Positions 1 through 11,786 of a stretch of 64,000 nucleotides of DNA are shown here, one piece after another; position 1 is the first letter of the stretch; every line of letters starts with the position of its first letter. The translations under genes and the position numbers were made by a program. The notes beneath the pieces are model-generated. The model did no database searches, was not told the DNA's origin, and saw only the letters and a list, made by a program, of their open reading frames with translations. The stretch is taken from positions 62,001 to 126,000 of the forward strand of contig NZ_QPJQ01000006.1 in assembly GCF_003337275.1 (NCBI RefSeq), given 5' to 3'. The DNA comes from Marinomonas foliarum. Lineage in GTDB: Bacteria; Pseudomonadota; Gammaproteobacteria; Pseudomonadales; Marinomonadaceae.

Positions 1-1277
1 CCACCTTCCTCTCGATTTTTCGCAGTAATATGGCCTTTATGAGCCCGAATTATGCGTTGGGAAATAGTAAGCCCAACACCAAACCCACCACTATTCGCCT
101 CTCTTGCCTCAGAAGACCGGTAAAAGGCATGAAAGATCTTTTCTAATTTATCATCAGAGACACCGGGACCATTATCACGCACATATATATAAGCCATCCC
201 AGCCTTTTCGTGAGTCTCTACCTCTATAACTCCGCCATTACCGGCATAAAAACAGGCATTCCGAAGCACGTTCTCAATAGCATGACGCAACTGGAGCGGA
301 TCCCCCAATATTGTTTTAGGCATTCGACCCAGCCGAGTTACAGAAATCCCTTTTAGCTGACTCTCAAAACTCACATCAGCCACAATATCATCTAGCCACT
401 CTCGAAGATTCATCTCTTCTTTAATCAAAGAAGCCGCTTCAAGTCGACTCAATGTAAGCACCTGCCCAATCAACTCATCCAACTCATGAAGCTCTGTACG
501 AATCCTACACAAGTACCCTTTTTGAGCCTCTAATGCATACTTATCTTCCGCTATAGTCAGCGCCACTTCAATCCGAGCCAGTGGCGTCCTGAGTTCATGC
601 GAAACATCACGCATCAAGCGCTCCTTAGACGATAAGAGCGTCTCAATACGAACTGCCATTTCGTTAAACTCTCTCGCCAACTTACCGACAGCATCACTCC
701 TTCGAGCCAACTTATTCTCGACCCTCGCAGTCATATCCCCCTGTCCAAATGAGCGAGCTACTCGCTGCAGTTTAAGCAACGGCCCCAACAACCAATAAGC
801 TAAAACACCACTTGAAACCAACAAGCCCAACAACGAAAAACCAACCACGGCCTCTGGTGCAATAGGGCTAATTTCAGGGTTTGGCTTAAATATCAGCAGA
901 TACTGAACATTATTCCCACCTATCACCTGAATAAACTGACTATGCAAGAAATCCGCCGCTGGGCGACCCGCTGCCACACTGGGTGTATTCTGCTCCCTAA
1001 AGTTACGAGGTAACGGCTTCAGCAAAGGACGGCCATTTTCTTGATACAGATAAATCGTACCAGACAGCCGCTTCTCTGCCTTCTTAGTTTCCTCTTGCAA
1101 GGAGGTAATGCCAAACTTTTCATACCCAGCCACCAACTGAACACCCACATCTCCTAGTAGATCAGCCGACACCTGATTGCGCTTTTGGATAAACTGAACC
1201 ATCCCCAACCCAATACTGACAACAACAATATTGGACAGCAACACCACCAAAAACACACGCAGAAAAGTATTTTTCAT
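1..1277 (-). CDS. CpxA-like sensor histidine kinase (partial, C-terminus cut by window edge)
   Basis: Reading back from an ATG at 1277 gives about 425 codons that stay open to the window edge, so the C-terminal tail is missing. An N-terminal membrane helix (about residues 5-27) is followed by a periplasmic stretch, a second helix, a HAMP segment, and the phosphoacceptor motif SHELRTPLARIE, where the His is autophosphorylated. An N box (ENVLRNACFYAG), a DNGPGV G1 box and a GGFGVGL G2 box complete the ATPase domain. The response-regulator gene lies 6 bp upstream, so the two form an operon. The layout fits CpxA-type envelope-stress kinases; the actual signal is not visible. Confidence 0.9.
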   Translation of the reverse strand, partial: MKNTFLRVFLVVLLSNIVVVSIGLGMVQFIQKRNQVSADLLGDVGVQLVAGYEKFGITSLQEETKKAEKRLSGTIYLYQENGRPLLKPLPRNFREQNTPSVAAGRPAADFLHSQFIQVIGGNNVQYLLIFKPNPEISPIAPEAVVGFSLLGLLVSSGVLAYWLLGPLLKLQRVARSFGQGDMTARVENKLARRSDAVGKLAREFNEMAVRIETLLSSKERLMRDVSHELRTPLARIEVALTIAEDKYALEAQKGYLCRIRTELHELDELIGQVLTLSRLEAASLIKEEMNLREWLDDIVADVSFESQLKGISVTRLGRMPKTILGDPLQLRHAIENVLRNACFYAGNGGVIEVETHEKAGMAYIYVRDNGPGVSDDKLEKIFHAFYRSSEAREANSGGFGVGLTISQRIIRAHKGHITAKNREEG

Positions 1278-1283
1278 GAAAAG

Positions 1284-1982
1284 CTAAACACCTTGCTCAT
1301 TCGATACAAATATATAACCAACACCTCGCACTGTTTTAATCCGAGGATCACCATTTTCTAAATTACCAATTTTCTTACGCAAATTACTAATATGCATATC
1401 CAAACTACGATCATACATAGTTAATTTACGACCTAAAGCTTTTTCTGAAAGCTCTTGCTTTGTTAATACCTGACCAGGCGCCATCAACATACACTCAAGC
1501 AAGGTATACTCAGACGTTGTTAACTCGACCAACTCACCACTTAAGTAAACAGTGCGATCCTTGCGACGCAACAATACCCCAGAAAGCTCAATGTCGGCAG
1601 TAGGATCATCTTCACGCTCTTGGCTTGCGCGGCGTAAAATTGCCTTGATGCGCGCTAGTAATTCTCGCGGGTTAAAAGGTTTAGACAGATAATCATCTGC
1701 CCCCATCTCCAAACCAAGAATTCGGTCAATATCGTCACCCTTGGCAGTTAACATAATAACTGGCACCGCACTCTTATTACGGATTTGCTTTAAGGTTTCA
1801 AACCCATCTAATTCCGGCATCATCACATCAAGGATAACAATATCCGGCATATTCACAGCCATAAGCTCTAATGCCTCTCTGCCATTCCAAGCATGAGTAA
1901 CATCATAACCCTCACCATCAAAATACTCTTTAATCAAATCCGATAAACGAGCATCATCATCAGCAAGCAATAACTTAACCAT
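1284..1982 (-). CDS. OmpR/CpxR-family response regulator
   Basis: A 232-residue protein with a receiver domain (acidic pocket ADDD at residues 7-10, phosphoacceptor D52 in ILDVMMPELDG, conserved K in YLSKPF) and a C-terminal winged helix that binds DNA (motif DMHISNLRKKIG). An upstream in-frame ATG at 2012 is possible, but the ATG at 1982 has an AGAGGG ribosome site 8 bases away and starts right at the receiver fold, so it is preferred. The gene is immediately followed by its kinase. The pair is CpxRA-like; target promoters cannot be named from the sequence. Confidence 0.93.
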   Translation of the reverse strand: MVKLLLADDDARLSDLIKEYFDGEGYDVTHAWNGREALELMAVNMPDIVILDVMMPELDGFETLKQIRNKSAVPVIMLTAKGDDIDRILGLEMGADDYLSKPFNPRELLARIKAILRRASQEREDDPTADIELSGVLLRRKDRTVYLSGELVELTTSEYTLLECMLMAPGQVLTKQELSEKALGRKLTMYDRSLDMHISNLRKKIGNLENGDPRIKTVRGVGYIFVSNEQGV

Positions 1983-2136
1983 AAATATTCCCTCTTCAAT
2001 CTTACTATTCAAACAGCTAAATATGCTGCCATAAATTCAATTGTAAATATTACCTCACCCCCCGACAAACACAGCCCCCTCTTTTCACTCTATTTACAAA
2101 GAATACTAATAAGATGAACTTAGCCAGTTTAAAATA

Positions 2137-2166
2137 CAAAAAAAACCGCTAAAAGCGGCTTTTTTA
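2137..2166 (-). terminator. Rho-independent terminator after purA (bidirectional)
   Basis: An AAGCCGC/GCGGTT-type stem with a short TTTTA loop is flanked by an A-run on one side and a T-run on the other, 24 bases past the purA stop on the minus strand. The flanking runs would also allow termination in the other direction. Confidence 0.8.
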
Positions 2167-2189
2167 ATCAATCCATTAAACAATTCAAA

Positions 2190-3503
<1,314 letters not shown>

Positions 3504-3526
3504 TTAGATAGTTCTTAAAGAAAACT

Positions 3527-4705
3527 CTAGCTCTGAATCGGCATCAACTGCCAAGTCTTATCAACAAATTCCAACTTAAAGTCAGCATCTCCAGCATAGA
3601 CATCATCCAAGACCTCTATCACTCGATATCCATCAAACCGCAGGGAATTCGCTTTCCGCCAAAGCTCATCTGTTGAGCAAATTGGCGACAGAACCGTTTT
3701 TGGCTTATTGACCACGACATCAGTCAAAGCAACCAAGGCTTTTACATCCGTACTAAAACCCGTAGCCGGACGTGACCGACCAAACACTTGCCCAATGTTG
3801 TTATAGCGCCCGCCGCGAGCAATGGCATTACCATGACCAGGAACATAAGCAGCAAAAACAACACCAGTATGATAGCTATAGGAAACCAAATCGCTTAAAT
3901 CGAAATGCAACCCCACTCCAGGAAAACGCTGACAAATTGAATCACTTACTTTTTGCAGCAAAACAACAGCATCACGAATAGATTCATTCACATTACCCAA
4001 TAAATCCATCGCACGCTTTAACACTTCTTTGCCACCACATAAACGTGGCAACCCAACCAACCACTGCTGCTGAATGCCACTCAAGCCATTCAACCCTTCT
4101 ACGTAGCGATCAAGCTCAGGCAAGTCTTTTGCCTTATACAATTCAATCAACTTACTTTCTTGATCGGCATCAAGATCACAAGCAGCAAGAACACCACTCA
4201 CAACATCAACATGTCCAAGATCAAGAACAAGGTTTGACAAGCCAGCAGTAGACAAGGTCTGCAACATTAAGGACAAAACCTCAACATCACTTTCTACACC
4301 ACCATGGCCATAAATTTCCGCCCCCAATTGAATCGGGCTACGTGTGCCATCAAGGCCAGCCGGCATTGTTCTTAAAACACTGCCACAATAACTTAAACGC
4401 TGAACACCATCATCTTTAAGACAATGAGCATCAATTCGAGCAACCTGGGATGTAAAATCGGCACGAATACCTAGAAGTCGACCTGATAACTGGTCAATTA
4501 CTTTAAATGTTTCAATTTCTAGGTCAGAGCCAGCACCCGTAAGAAGGGAATCCAGATACTCTAATAGAGGAGGTATTACTAAGTGATATCCCCAACTCTC
4601 ATGGAGATTAAGCAGAGTTCTTCTAAGGTGCTCGATCTTAGCGGCCTGTTCAGGCAACGCTTCATCAACGCCCTCAGGAAGTAACCAGCGATCTGCTAAT
4701 GTCAT
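3527..4705 (-). CDS. hisZ: ATP phosphoribosyltransferase regulatory subunit
   Basis: A histidyl-tRNA synthetase paralogue of 392 residues that is not a synthetase: in the known family it pairs with the short form of HisG to make the first enzyme of histidine synthesis sensitive to histidine. The class-II synthetase core is recognisable (IRADFTSQVARI near residue 80, GRYNNIG and RPATGFS in the C-terminal half), but the anticodon-binding domain is absent and the C-terminal tail is short. It sits 12 bp after yjeT and 38 bp before purA, a common order in Pseudomonas-like gammaproteobacteria. hisG is not in this window. Confidence 0.93.
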   Translation of the reverse strand: MTLADRWLLPEGVDEALPEQAAKIEHLRRTLLNLHESWGYHLVIPPLLEYLDSLLTGAGSDLEIETFKVIDQLSGRLLGIRADFTSQVARIDAHCLKDDGVQRLSYCGSVLRTMPAGLDGTRSPIQLGAEIYGHGGVESDVEVLSLMLQTLSTAGLSNLVLDLGHVDVVSGVLAACDLDADQESKLIELYKAKDLPELDRYVEGLNGLSGIQQQWLVGLPRLCGGKEVLKRAMDLLGNVNESIRDAVVLLQKVSDSICQRFPGVGLHFDLSDLVSYSYHTGVVFAAYVPGHGNAIARGGRYNNIGQVFGRSRPATGFSTDVKALVALTDVVVNKPKTVLSPICSTDELWRKANSLRFDGYRVIEVLDDVYAGDADFKLEFVDKTWQLMPIQS

Positions 4706-4717
4706 TAAATTGTCCTC

Positions 4718-4915
4718 TTAGCTTCGAGTCAGCAAAAGAAGCATTAATCCAAGAAACATACTAACCGCACCCAGAATGCGTAAATTCAAATCTGAGCTCG
4801 CGATAGCTTTCACCATTATTTCCCGCCAAACATTCGGAACTAGAAACGGCAAAACACCCTCAGCGATCAATAAAAGGCTGACGCCAACCAGCAGCGACTG
4901 CAACAATTCCTGCAT
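4718..4915 (-). CDS. yjeT: DUF2065 (YjeT-like) small membrane protein
   Basis: A 65-residue protein with two hydrophobic helices (about residues 8-28 and 46-62) and the pattern ILGAVSMFLGL typical of the DUF2065/YjeT family. No function is established for the family. The gene lies between hflC and hisZ, its classical position. A strong terminator lies between hflC and this gene, so yjeT-hisZ-purA probably has its own start signal or relies on read-through. Confidence 0.85.
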   Translation of the reverse strand: MQELLQSLLVGVSLLLIAEGVLPFLVPNVWREIMVKAIASSDLNLRILGAVSMFLGLMLLLLTRS

Positions 4916-4937
4916 AGATTCTCTTTATTTTGACCAT

Positions 4938-4964
4938 TAAAAAACCGGGCTTGGCCCGGTTTGT
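4938..4964 (-). terminator. Rho-independent terminator after hflC
   Basis: On the minus strand a nine-base stem AAACCGGGC/GCCCGGTTT with a CAA loop is followed by six or more T, 67 bases past the hflC stop and only about 25 bases before the yjeT start. It separates hflK-hflC from yjeT-hisZ-purA. Confidence 0.85.
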
Positions 4965-5030
4965 GTAATAGTACCATGTTTCCCATTTTAACAAATAGGT
5001 CTCATGTACGATTATTGATGAATATCTACT

Positions 5031-5912
5031 CTATTTAGAACCACTATTGGTAGAGCTATTCAAATATTTAAAGAATTCACTATCTGGCTCAAGTACGAAC
5101 AAATCACTACTGCCACTAAAGCTCTCACGATAGGCCTGCAGACTACGGTAGAACTCATAGAATTCAGGATCTTGCTTGTAGACCTTAGAGTAAATTGCTG
5201 CAGCATTAGCGTCACCATCACCACGAATCATCTCGGCATCACGCTGAGCTTCCGCTTCAAGTACAACCTGCTGGCGATCGGCGTCAGCACGAATACCTTC
5301 CGCAAGCTCCAAACCTTTCGATCTGTGCTCACGAGCTTCACGCTCACGCTCGGTTCTCATACGCTGATAAACAGATTCACTAACATCTGGCGGCAGATCA
5401 ATTCGCTTAACTCGGATATCAACAATAGAAATACCCAATTCACTTTGAGCCACTTCGTTTAGGTCATCACGCAATTCTGTCATTAACAAATCACGCTCAC
5501 CCGAAACAACCTCGTGCATTGTACGCTCACCAAACTTATTTCGAAGTCCGGTATCAACACGAGAAGAAAGCACTCGATTAGCTACAAATTCATCACCAGA
5601 CGTTGCTTGGTAAAATTTAGCAACAGAGTCTATTTTCCATTTAACATAAGAATCCACAACAACAGCTTTCTTCTCTAGCGTCAAATAACGCTGAGGACGA
5701 GAGTCCATTGTCAAAATTCGAGCATCAAATTTCTTAACTTCGTTCATAATCGGAAGTTTAAAGTGAATGCCAGGTTGAACATCATCCTGAACAATCTCAC
5801 CAAACTTAAGAACAACCGCACGCTCAGTTTCATTTACAACAAAAAGCGTTTGTGAAGCAATCAGTACACCGAGAAGAACAACAAATAAAACTGAAAAAGA
5901 AAAGCCTCTCAT
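5031..5912 (-). CDS. hflC: FtsH protease modulator HflC
   Basis: An inner-membrane SPFH/band-7 protein that with HflK encloses and modulates the FtsH protease. One N-terminal signal anchor (about residues 5-23) is followed by the band-7 fold (NETERAVVLKFGEI) and a long charged helix (EREREAREHRSKG) with the periplasmic face expected. Length 293 fits the family. Its ATG overlaps the last base of hflK (TAATG), which indicates coupled translation. A strong terminator follows. Confidence 0.97.
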   Translation of the reverse strand: MRGFSFSVLFVVLLGVLIASQTLFVVNETERAVVLKFGEIVQDDVQPGIHFKLPIMNEVKKFDARILTMDSRPQRYLTLEKKAVVVDSYVKWKIDSVAKFYQATSGDEFVANRVLSSRVDTGLRNKFGERTMHEVVSGERDLLMTELRDDLNEVAQSELGISIVDIRVKRIDLPPDVSESVYQRMRTEREREAREHRSKGLELAEGIRADADRQQVVLEAEAQRDAEMIRGDGDANAAAIYSKVYKQDPEFYEFYRSLQAYRESFSGSSDLFVLEPDSEFFKYLNSSTNSGSK

Positions 5913-7159
5913 TAGTTTCTGCCCTCTCTACGGATTGTTGCACCTTGGCGTTTACGTATCTCCTCAAGAACCTGATCCGTCAACGTCCCGACATTACTAG
6001 AACTCAATGAGCTTGTAGACCCTTTAGACGATTCTGCACGCTGCTTCATTAACTGATCCAAAGGCAAATACATCATGTTATTACCACCTTTAGTATCCAC
6101 AACAACTTTGTTCACGTCTTTATAGACGGACTCCATTGTCTCAATATACAAACGACGGCGAGTAACATCTGGCGCCTTAGTATACTCTCGATACAATCTA
6201 TCAAAACGATCTGCCTGACCACTTGCTCGAGCAACGATTTCAGAGCGGTAAGCTTCCGCCTCCTCTCTAATACGCTGAGCACGACCACGAGCTTCAGGGA
6301 TAATACCATTTGCATAAGATTCGGCCTCGTTACGAACTCGCAACTCATCCTCTTTCGCTTTGATAACATCATCAAATGCCTCTTGGACCTGAGTAGGAGC
6401 CTGAGTATTTTCGACGTTAATTTTTGAAATCAGCAAACCAGTGCCGTAAGCGTTACCATAATCCTGAATACGAACCTTAACTTCTGCCGCCAACAACTCA
6501 CGACCTTCTGTTAAAATTTGATCCATCTCAGAACTACCAACAACATGACGCAGCGCACTTTCTGTTGCTTGAGCCAAAGACTCTTCTGGGTTACGTACAT
6601 TCAGCAAAAAGTCTTTCGGGTCTTGCACAGAATACTGAACCGAAACACCAACCTCAACAATCGCATCATCAACTGTCAGCATTAACGCTTTGTGATCATG
6701 AGAACGAACTTTAGTTACATTCACCTTACTGACAGAGTCAATCATAGGTGGATTCCAGTGAAGACCAGGCATAACAGTTGAGTGATACTTCCCTAATCGA
6801 AGCACAACACCACGTTCCTGCTGATCAACCTGATAAACGCCCGTTGCAGCCCAAAGAGCCAGCAATACAATCAGAACAAGAGCAATTAAACCACCGCCAA
6901 ATTTGCCCGAAAAATTAGAGCCACCACCATTAGAGCCACCAGATTTGCGGGATTTTTTAACGCCTAGCATCCCCATTAATTTCTGGAAAGCCTCATCCAA
7001 ATCTGGAGGACCTTGCTCATTCCCAGTAGGCTTGCGCCCCCATGGGTCATTGTTGGTTTCCTTTTCACGTTCGCCATCTGGGCGTCCAGCACCATTATTA
7101 CGGTTTTTATCTGGATTCCATGGGTCATTGTCGTTATTACCCGGTTCATTCCAGGCCAT
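5912..7159 (-). CDS. hflK: FtsH protease modulator HflK
   Basis: Partner of HflC in the FtsH-HflKC membrane assembly. The first 80 residues are a Pro/Asn/Gly-rich cytoplasmic tail (MAWNEPGNNDNDPWNPD), followed by a Gly/Ser-rich linker, one transmembrane helix (LIALVLIVLLALWAATGVY) and an SPFH domain starting QQERGVVLRLGKY. Length 415 fits the family. It starts 39 bp after the hflX stop and overlaps hflC by one base, so the two are one transcription unit. Confidence 0.97.
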   Translation of the reverse strand: MAWNEPGNNDNDPWNPDKNRNNGAGRPDGEREKETNNDPWGRKPTGNEQGPPDLDEAFQKLMGMLGVKKSRKSGGSNGGGSNFSGKFGGGLIALVLIVLLALWAATGVYQVDQQERGVVLRLGKYHSTVMPGLHWNPPMIDSVSKVNVTKVRSHDHKALMLTVDDAIVEVGVSVQYSVQDPKDFLLNVRNPEESLAQATESALRHVVGSSEMDQILTEGRELLAAEVKVRIQDYGNAYGTGLLISKINVENTQAPTQVQEAFDDVIKAKEDELRVRNEAESYANGIIPEARGRAQRIREEAEAYRSEIVARASGQADRFDRLYREYTKAPDVTRRRLYIETMESVYKDVNKVVVDTKGGNNMMYLPLDQLMKQRAESSKGSTSSLSSSNVGTLTDQVLEEIRKRQGATIRREGRN

Positions 7160-7198
7160 ACTACGTCTCCACTTTATTTTAATGATAATCCTGACAGC

Positions 7199-8488
7199 TT
7201 ACACAGCTTCAATCTGATCCTCAGACATGCCAGCGCGAGCCAAAATTTGTAAATAATCTTTTTTAGGCAACTTAACATCAAGGACAAATCGGCCCGCCTC
7301 ATCAAAGCGCTCCGACTTAACCGCCCCATGCTCGAACAACATAGCCCTTAATCGACCATATTTGCTCGACAAGTAAAGAGTTTCATTAAAAACATCTTCC
7401 GCTAACAGCTCTGCAATTGCCTGCTTAAGCAAATCAATACCTTGACCATCACGAGCAGACAACCAAACTCTCAAAGGGTTCCCGTCTGGGTCACGATCTA
7501 TTCGAGGCTCTGCTGTTGGCAAAGCATCTATTTTATTAAATACCTTAAGCGTCGGCACTTCATTGGCACCAATCTCTTCTAGCACAGAATCCACATGCTT
7601 CATATTCTCGTCGCGAGAAATGTCAGATGCGTCGACAACATGCAATAACAAATCAGCCTCTGAAGACTCTTTCAATGTCGCCTGAAACGCCTTGATCAGC
7701 CTATGCGGCAATTGGCGAATAAAGCCCACTGTATCAGCTAAGACAATCGAGCCGATTTGCTCAATATCCAAACGTCGCAATGTCGGATCCAATGTAGCAA
7801 AAAGCTGGTCAGCGGCATAAACATCAGAGCCAGTCGCTCGATTGAACAATGTCGACTTCCCTGCGTTAGTGTAACCAACAATAGATACAGTTGGGACTGA
7901 AGATCTATCACGGGATCGACGGTTTTGATCTCGCTGAGAACCCACTTTCGCCAATCTCTTTTGAATCGCTTTAATACGCTCTCTAAGTAATCGGCGGTCA
8001 GTCTCAAGCTGAGTCTCACCTGGCCCACGCATACCTATACCGCCCTTCTGGCGCTCTAAGTGCGTCCAACCTCGAATAAGACGAGTAGACATGTGCTGCA
8101 GCTGCGCCAATTCGACCTGCAATTTACCCTCATGGGTACGTGCACGCTGCGCAAATATATCAAGTATAAGCCCTGTACGATCAAGCACACGACACTGCAA
8201 TACACTTTCTAGGTTACGTTCTTGGGAAGGAGACAAAGCATGATCGAAAAGGACCACTTGAGCCTCTTCTCGATCAACAATGTCTTTTATTTCTGCTAGT
8301 TTACCGGTACCGATAAAATACCGGGCATCAGGACGCTGACGCGACCCCGAGACTACAGCAACAGGATCTGCGCCAGCAGAAATAGCAAGTTCAACAAACT
8401 CTTCTGGTCCATAAGACTCATTTTGATCATGAAAATCTATATGAACCAATACAGCTATTTCACCACTATCTGGACGTTCAAAAAACAA
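7199..8488 (-). CDS. hflX: GTPase HflX (ribosome-splitting factor)
   Basis: A 429-residue GTPase that in E. coli splits stalled ribosomes under heat stress. The N-terminal HflX domain is followed by an Arg/Lys/Gln-rich coiled segment (RGPGETQLETDRRLL) and a G domain: P loop GYTNAGKSTLFN, G3 DTVGF, G4 NKID. It lies 35 bp after hfq, in the usual hfq-hflX-hflK-hflC order. Confidence 0.97.
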   Translation of the reverse strand: MFFERPDSGEIAVLVHIDFHDQNESYGPEEFVELAISAGADPVAVVSGSRQRPDARYFIGTGKLAEIKDIVDREEAQVVLFDHALSPSQERNLESVLQCRVLDRTGLILDIFAQRARTHEGKLQVELAQLQHMSTRLIRGWTHLERQKGGIGMRGPGETQLETDRRLLRERIKAIQKRLAKVGSQRDQNRRSRDRSSVPTVSIVGYTNAGKSTLFNRATGSDVYAADQLFATLDPTLRRLDIEQIGSIVLADTVGFIRQLPHRLIKAFQATLKESSEADLLLHVVDASDISRDENMKHVDSVLEEIGANEVPTLKVFNKIDALPTAEPRIDRDPDGNPLRVWLSARDGQGIDLLKQAIAELLAEDVFNETLYLSSKYGRLRAMLFEHGAVKSERFDEAGRFVLDVKLPKKDYLQILARAGMSEDQIEAV

Positions 8489-8523
8489 TCTAATATTCCT
8501 CTGTTCGCCTTATTACAGACAAA

Positions 8524-8769
8524 CTATTCAGCGTCATCTTCCGGCTGATCAGGAGACGGGATGCGGATAGTACGGGAAGGTACCACCGTAGAAATGGCAT
8601 GTTTATAAACCATTTGGCTAACAGTGTTTTTTAATAGAATCACAAACTGATCGAATGATTCGATTTGACCTTGAAGCTTAATTCCATTTACAAGAAAGAT
8701 AGATACTGGCACTCTTTCTTTACGTAGAATATTTAGATAAGGGTCTTGTAATGATTGCCCTTTTGACAT
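8524..8769 (-). CDS. hfq: RNA chaperone Hfq
   Basis: An Sm-like hexameric RNA chaperone that matches small RNAs with mRNAs. The 81-residue product has Q8 and the distal-to-proximal face residues of the [11 protein letters not shown] motif near residues 56-66, and a short acidic tail (DQPEDDAE), shorter than in E. coli. An in-frame ATG at 8787 exists, but its first codons contain the ribosome site AAGGAG that lies six bases before the ATG at 8769, so 8769 is the real start. It follows miaA by 89 bp, room for its own promoter. Confidence 0.98.
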   Translation of the reverse strand: MSKGQSLQDPYLNILRKERVPVSIFLVNGIKLQGQIESFDQFVILLKNTVSQMVYKHAISTVVPSRTIRIPSPDQPEDDAE

Positions 8770-8858
8770 TGTGATCTCCTTAAACAAGCAAAAAATATTA
8801 AATTAAATATTGATAAAACAATACTGTAGATACTACACCAATTTTTTATCTATTTCCC

Positions 8859-9791
8859 CTATATAATCCTGCTTTCTATGTAATTCAAGGCTTCCGGCAC
8901 AAGATCTTTCGACAAACTATCGAAAATCATCAGATCCTCCCATCCCCTTAACCAAGTAAGCTGCCTTTTTGCCAACTGACGAGAAGCAACTACCCCTTTA
9001 AAGATAGCATCATCTAGCAAATCAGCACCGTCTAAATATTGCCACAACTGCCGGTAGCCAACACAACGCATAGAAGGCATATCGGCAGACAAATCACCAC
9101 GATGATAAAGCCCCTCAACTTCAGCTAAAAAGCCTTGATCCATCATGTCATAAAAGCGTTGCTCTATTCGCTCATGCAACACGCTTCGTTCTTTAGGCAT
9201 TACTGCCATATTAATCATATCAAACGGCAAGGACACAGCTTCTTGCTGCGCCCAAAACTGAGTCATGGTTTTACCAGTTAAACGATATACCTCAATAGCA
9301 CGCTGCAATCTCTGTGGGTCGTTGGGATGAATGCGAGAAGCCGCTTCTGGATCAAACGCCTGCAACTCTTCATGTAGAGCTTCCCAGCCTTTTTCAGCAG
9401 CCTCCACTTCAATCTGAGCTCGCAGTTCAGCATCTGCCTGCGGCATTTCTGCCAAACCTTTTTGCAGCGCATTGAAATACATCATAGTGCCACCAACCAA
9501 AAGTGGCGTTTTACCTTTCGCTATAATTTCTCGCGATTGCTCAACCGCATCCAAAACGAAGTCGGCTGCCGAATAGGACTCAAGCGGATCAATAATATCA
9601 ATTAGCCTATGGGGAGCCCTTGCAAGTAACGCTGCATCTGGCTTGGCCGTACCAATATCCATTCCTTTATAAACAAGAGCAGAGTCCACACTGATGATTT
9701 CAAAATCATGATGTTCAGCCAACTCAACAGCCAATCCCGTTTTTCCAGAAGCCGTTGGCCCCATTAAACAAACAACGTGCGGCTTTGTCAT
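8859..9791 (-). CDS. miaA: tRNA dimethylallyltransferase
   Basis: Adds a dimethylallyl group to A37 of tRNAs that read codons starting with U, including the tRNA-Leu(CAA) encoded at 27.4 kb. The 310-residue product shows the P loop [11 protein letters not shown], the substrate motif [16 protein letters not shown] and the [10 protein letters not shown] motif. It starts one base after the mutL stop, so the two are certainly co-transcribed. Confidence 0.97.
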   Translation of the reverse strand: MTKPHVVCLMGPTASGKTGLAVELAEHHDFEIISVDSALVYKGMDIGTAKPDAALLARAPHRLIDIIDPLESYSAADFVLDAVEQSREIIAKGKTPLLVGGTMMYFNALQKGLAEMPQADAELRAQIEVEAAEKGWEALHEELQAFDPEAASRIHPNDPQRLQRAIEVYRLTGKTMTQFWAQQEAVSLPFDMINMAVMPKERSVLHERIEQRFYDMMDQGFLAEVEGLYHRGDLSADMPSMRCVGYRQLWQYLDGADLLDDAIFKGVVASRQLAKRQLTWLRGWEDLMIFDSLSKDLVPEALNYIESRII

Positions 9792-9792
9792 A

Positions 9793-11724
9793 TTAACGCC
9801 CCCTCAAGAAAAGTTTATCCAAATCAGACATGGTCAAATGCGCCCAAGTTGGTCGGCCATGGTTACATTGCCCGCTTCGTTCAGTCACTTCCATATCCCG
9901 AAGAAGGCTGTTCATTTCAGCAATAGTCAACTTACGGTTTGCTCGCACCGCGCCATGACAAGCCATTGACGCCATCAACTCATTCGCCCTAGATTCCATT
10001 AGGTCAGATACACCATTGATCGATAAATCACTTATTACGTCACGAACCAACCCTTCAACATCCCCTCGAATCAGTATAATAGGAACTTCTCGAACCATGA
10101 CACTTTCTAAGCCAGTTCTTTCTACACGAAAGCCAAAAGACCCAAAAACATCACCACTTTCTTCCACCAGATCCGCTTCACTTTGCGATACAGAAACATT
10201 AATTGGCACCAATAATGGCTGCGATGATATGTTTTTTTGATAAAACGCCGTCTTCATACGCTCATAAACAATTCGTTCATGCGCCGCATGCATATCCACC
10301 AAAATTAACCCTTGCTCACTCTCAGAGAGAATATAGACACCATGCAACTGGGCAACCGCGAAGCCTAACGGTGGTACAGCCTGATAATCACCTTCTGATC
10401 TAACAAATGGATCGTCAAATTGCCCCAGAGAGCTTGGCGGAGTAATTTCTCGCACCTCTCCTGTTTCAGGGTCAACCTCCTCAGTTTTAGAGACATACTC
10501 CTGTGCATAACCAGACAGTCGACGCAAACCATCAAGCTGACCACGCACCTCTGAAGCCCCCAAAGAGCTCGTTGGAGAATTAGATTGCATCCACTCCATA
10601 CCAGAAGCTGCAGGACGATTCGATAGCTGCAAAGCAGATTGCTCTGTAATACTTGAACTGTAAGAAGAAGGCTCACTGGCAGTAGAGTCTTGCATGCCTG
10701 TTGGCGCCCCATCAGATTCAGGACGCACATCAGCAATCGCTTTATGAATACGACTAAACAAGAAATCATGCACCAAACGCCCATCGCGAAACCGCACTTC
10801 ATGCTTGGTTGGATGAACATTTACGTCCACAGTAGAAGGATCTAACTCAAGATACAAAACAAACGTAGGATGACGACCATTATACAAAACATCACGATAA
10901 GCCTGACGAACAGCGTGAGCGACCAATTTATCTTTAACCACTCGACCATTTACAAAGAAATATTGCAGATCCGCCTGAGAACGAGAAAATGTCGGCAGAC
11001 CAATCCAGCCCCACAAGCGCAAGCCAGCCGCTTCAACATCCAGCGTTAATGAGTTTTCAATGAATTTTTTACCCAACAAGGTCGCCAGCCTGTGCTCAGC
11101 ATGAAGCTGATCTGTCACGGGGCGAAGATCGTATACCTGCTTGCCGTTATGACTTAGACGAAAACCTGTTTCATAGCGACTAAGCGCCAACCGCTTCACC
11201 ACTTCTTCTAGGTGAGCAAACTCGGTTTTTTCAGTACGAAGGAACTTACGACGAGCAGGCGTATTAAAAAACAAATCACGCACATCGATAGTCGTCCCCT
11301 GAGGATGGGAAGCAGGACGAATCGCCGTCGCCATATCCTTGCCCTCTGCCTCTACTCGCCAAGCTTCATTTTCGCTTTCTGCTTGAGATGTAAGATGCAT
11401 TCTCGACACAGAGCTAATACTGGCCAATGCTTCACCACGAAAACCTAGCGTACACACAGCTTCTAGGTCATCTAAAGTAATTATTTTGCTTGTTGCATGT
11501 CGACTTAACGCCAAAGACAAATCATCTTTCATGATACCCGTGCCGTTATCACGGATCTTTATACGCCTAACGCCCCCTTGCTCAACATCGATATCAAGCT
11601 GAGACGCACCAGCATCAAGACTATTCTCAAGCAACTCTTTCACAACGGAGGCTGGTCGTTCAACCACCTCACCCGCTGCAATTTGGTTAGCTAAACGTGG
11701 AGATAAAAGATTAATTCTTTGCAT
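9793..11724 (-). CDS. mutL: DNA mismatch repair protein MutL (endonuclease type)
   Basis: Couples mismatch recognition by MutS to strand removal. The N-terminal GHKL ATPase shows [14 protein letters not shown] and [10 protein letters not shown]; a variable Ser-rich linker (about residues 340-440) leads to the C-terminal dimerisation domain. That domain carries [12 protein letters not shown], which fits the MutL endonuclease metal motif, plus ACHGAVR, CNHGRP and a terminal FLRGR. This set marks MutL proteins that nick DNA themselves, as in bacteria without MutH. Length 643. It lies between the amidase gene and miaA. Confidence 0.97.
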   Translation of the reverse strand: MQRINLLSPRLANQIAAGEVVERPASVVKELLENSLDAGASQLDIDVEQGGVRRIKIRDNGTGIMKDDLSLALSRHATSKIITLDDLEAVCTLGFRGEALASISSVSRMHLTSQAESENEAWRVEAEGKDMATAIRPASHPQGTTIDVRDLFFNTPARRKFLRTEKTEFAHLEEVVKRLALSRYETGFRLSHNGKQVYDLRPVTDQLHAEHRLATLLGKKFIENSLTLDVEAAGLRLWGWIGLPTFSRSQADLQYFFVNGRVVKDKLVAHAVRQAYRDVLYNGRHPTFVLYLELDPSTVDVNVHPTKHEVRFRDGRLVHDFLFSRIHKAIADVRPESDGAPTGMQDSTASEPSSYSSSITEQSALQLSNRPAASGMEWMQSNSPTSSLGASEVRGQLDGLRRLSGYAQEYVSKTEEVDPETGEVREITPPSSLGQFDDPFVRSEGDYQAVPPLGFAVAQLHGVYILSESEQGLILVDMHAAHERIVYERMKTAFYQKNISSQPLLVPINVSVSQSEADLVEESGDVFGSFGFRVERTGLESVMVREVPIILIRGDVEGLVRDVISDLSINGVSDLMESRANELMASMACHGAVRANRKLTIAEMNSLLRDMEVTERSGQCNHGRPTWAHLTMSDLDKLFLRGR

Positions 11725-11786
11725 GAACGACCTTTGATTTCTGAGCCCTTTAGTTCATAAACACAAGAGCATAAGACTATTAGATT

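Noticed and set aside
6903-7252. Plus-strand frames opposite the hflK N-terminus
   Set aside because: They arise from the Pro/Asn/Gly-rich low-complexity tail of HflK and lack ribosome sites.
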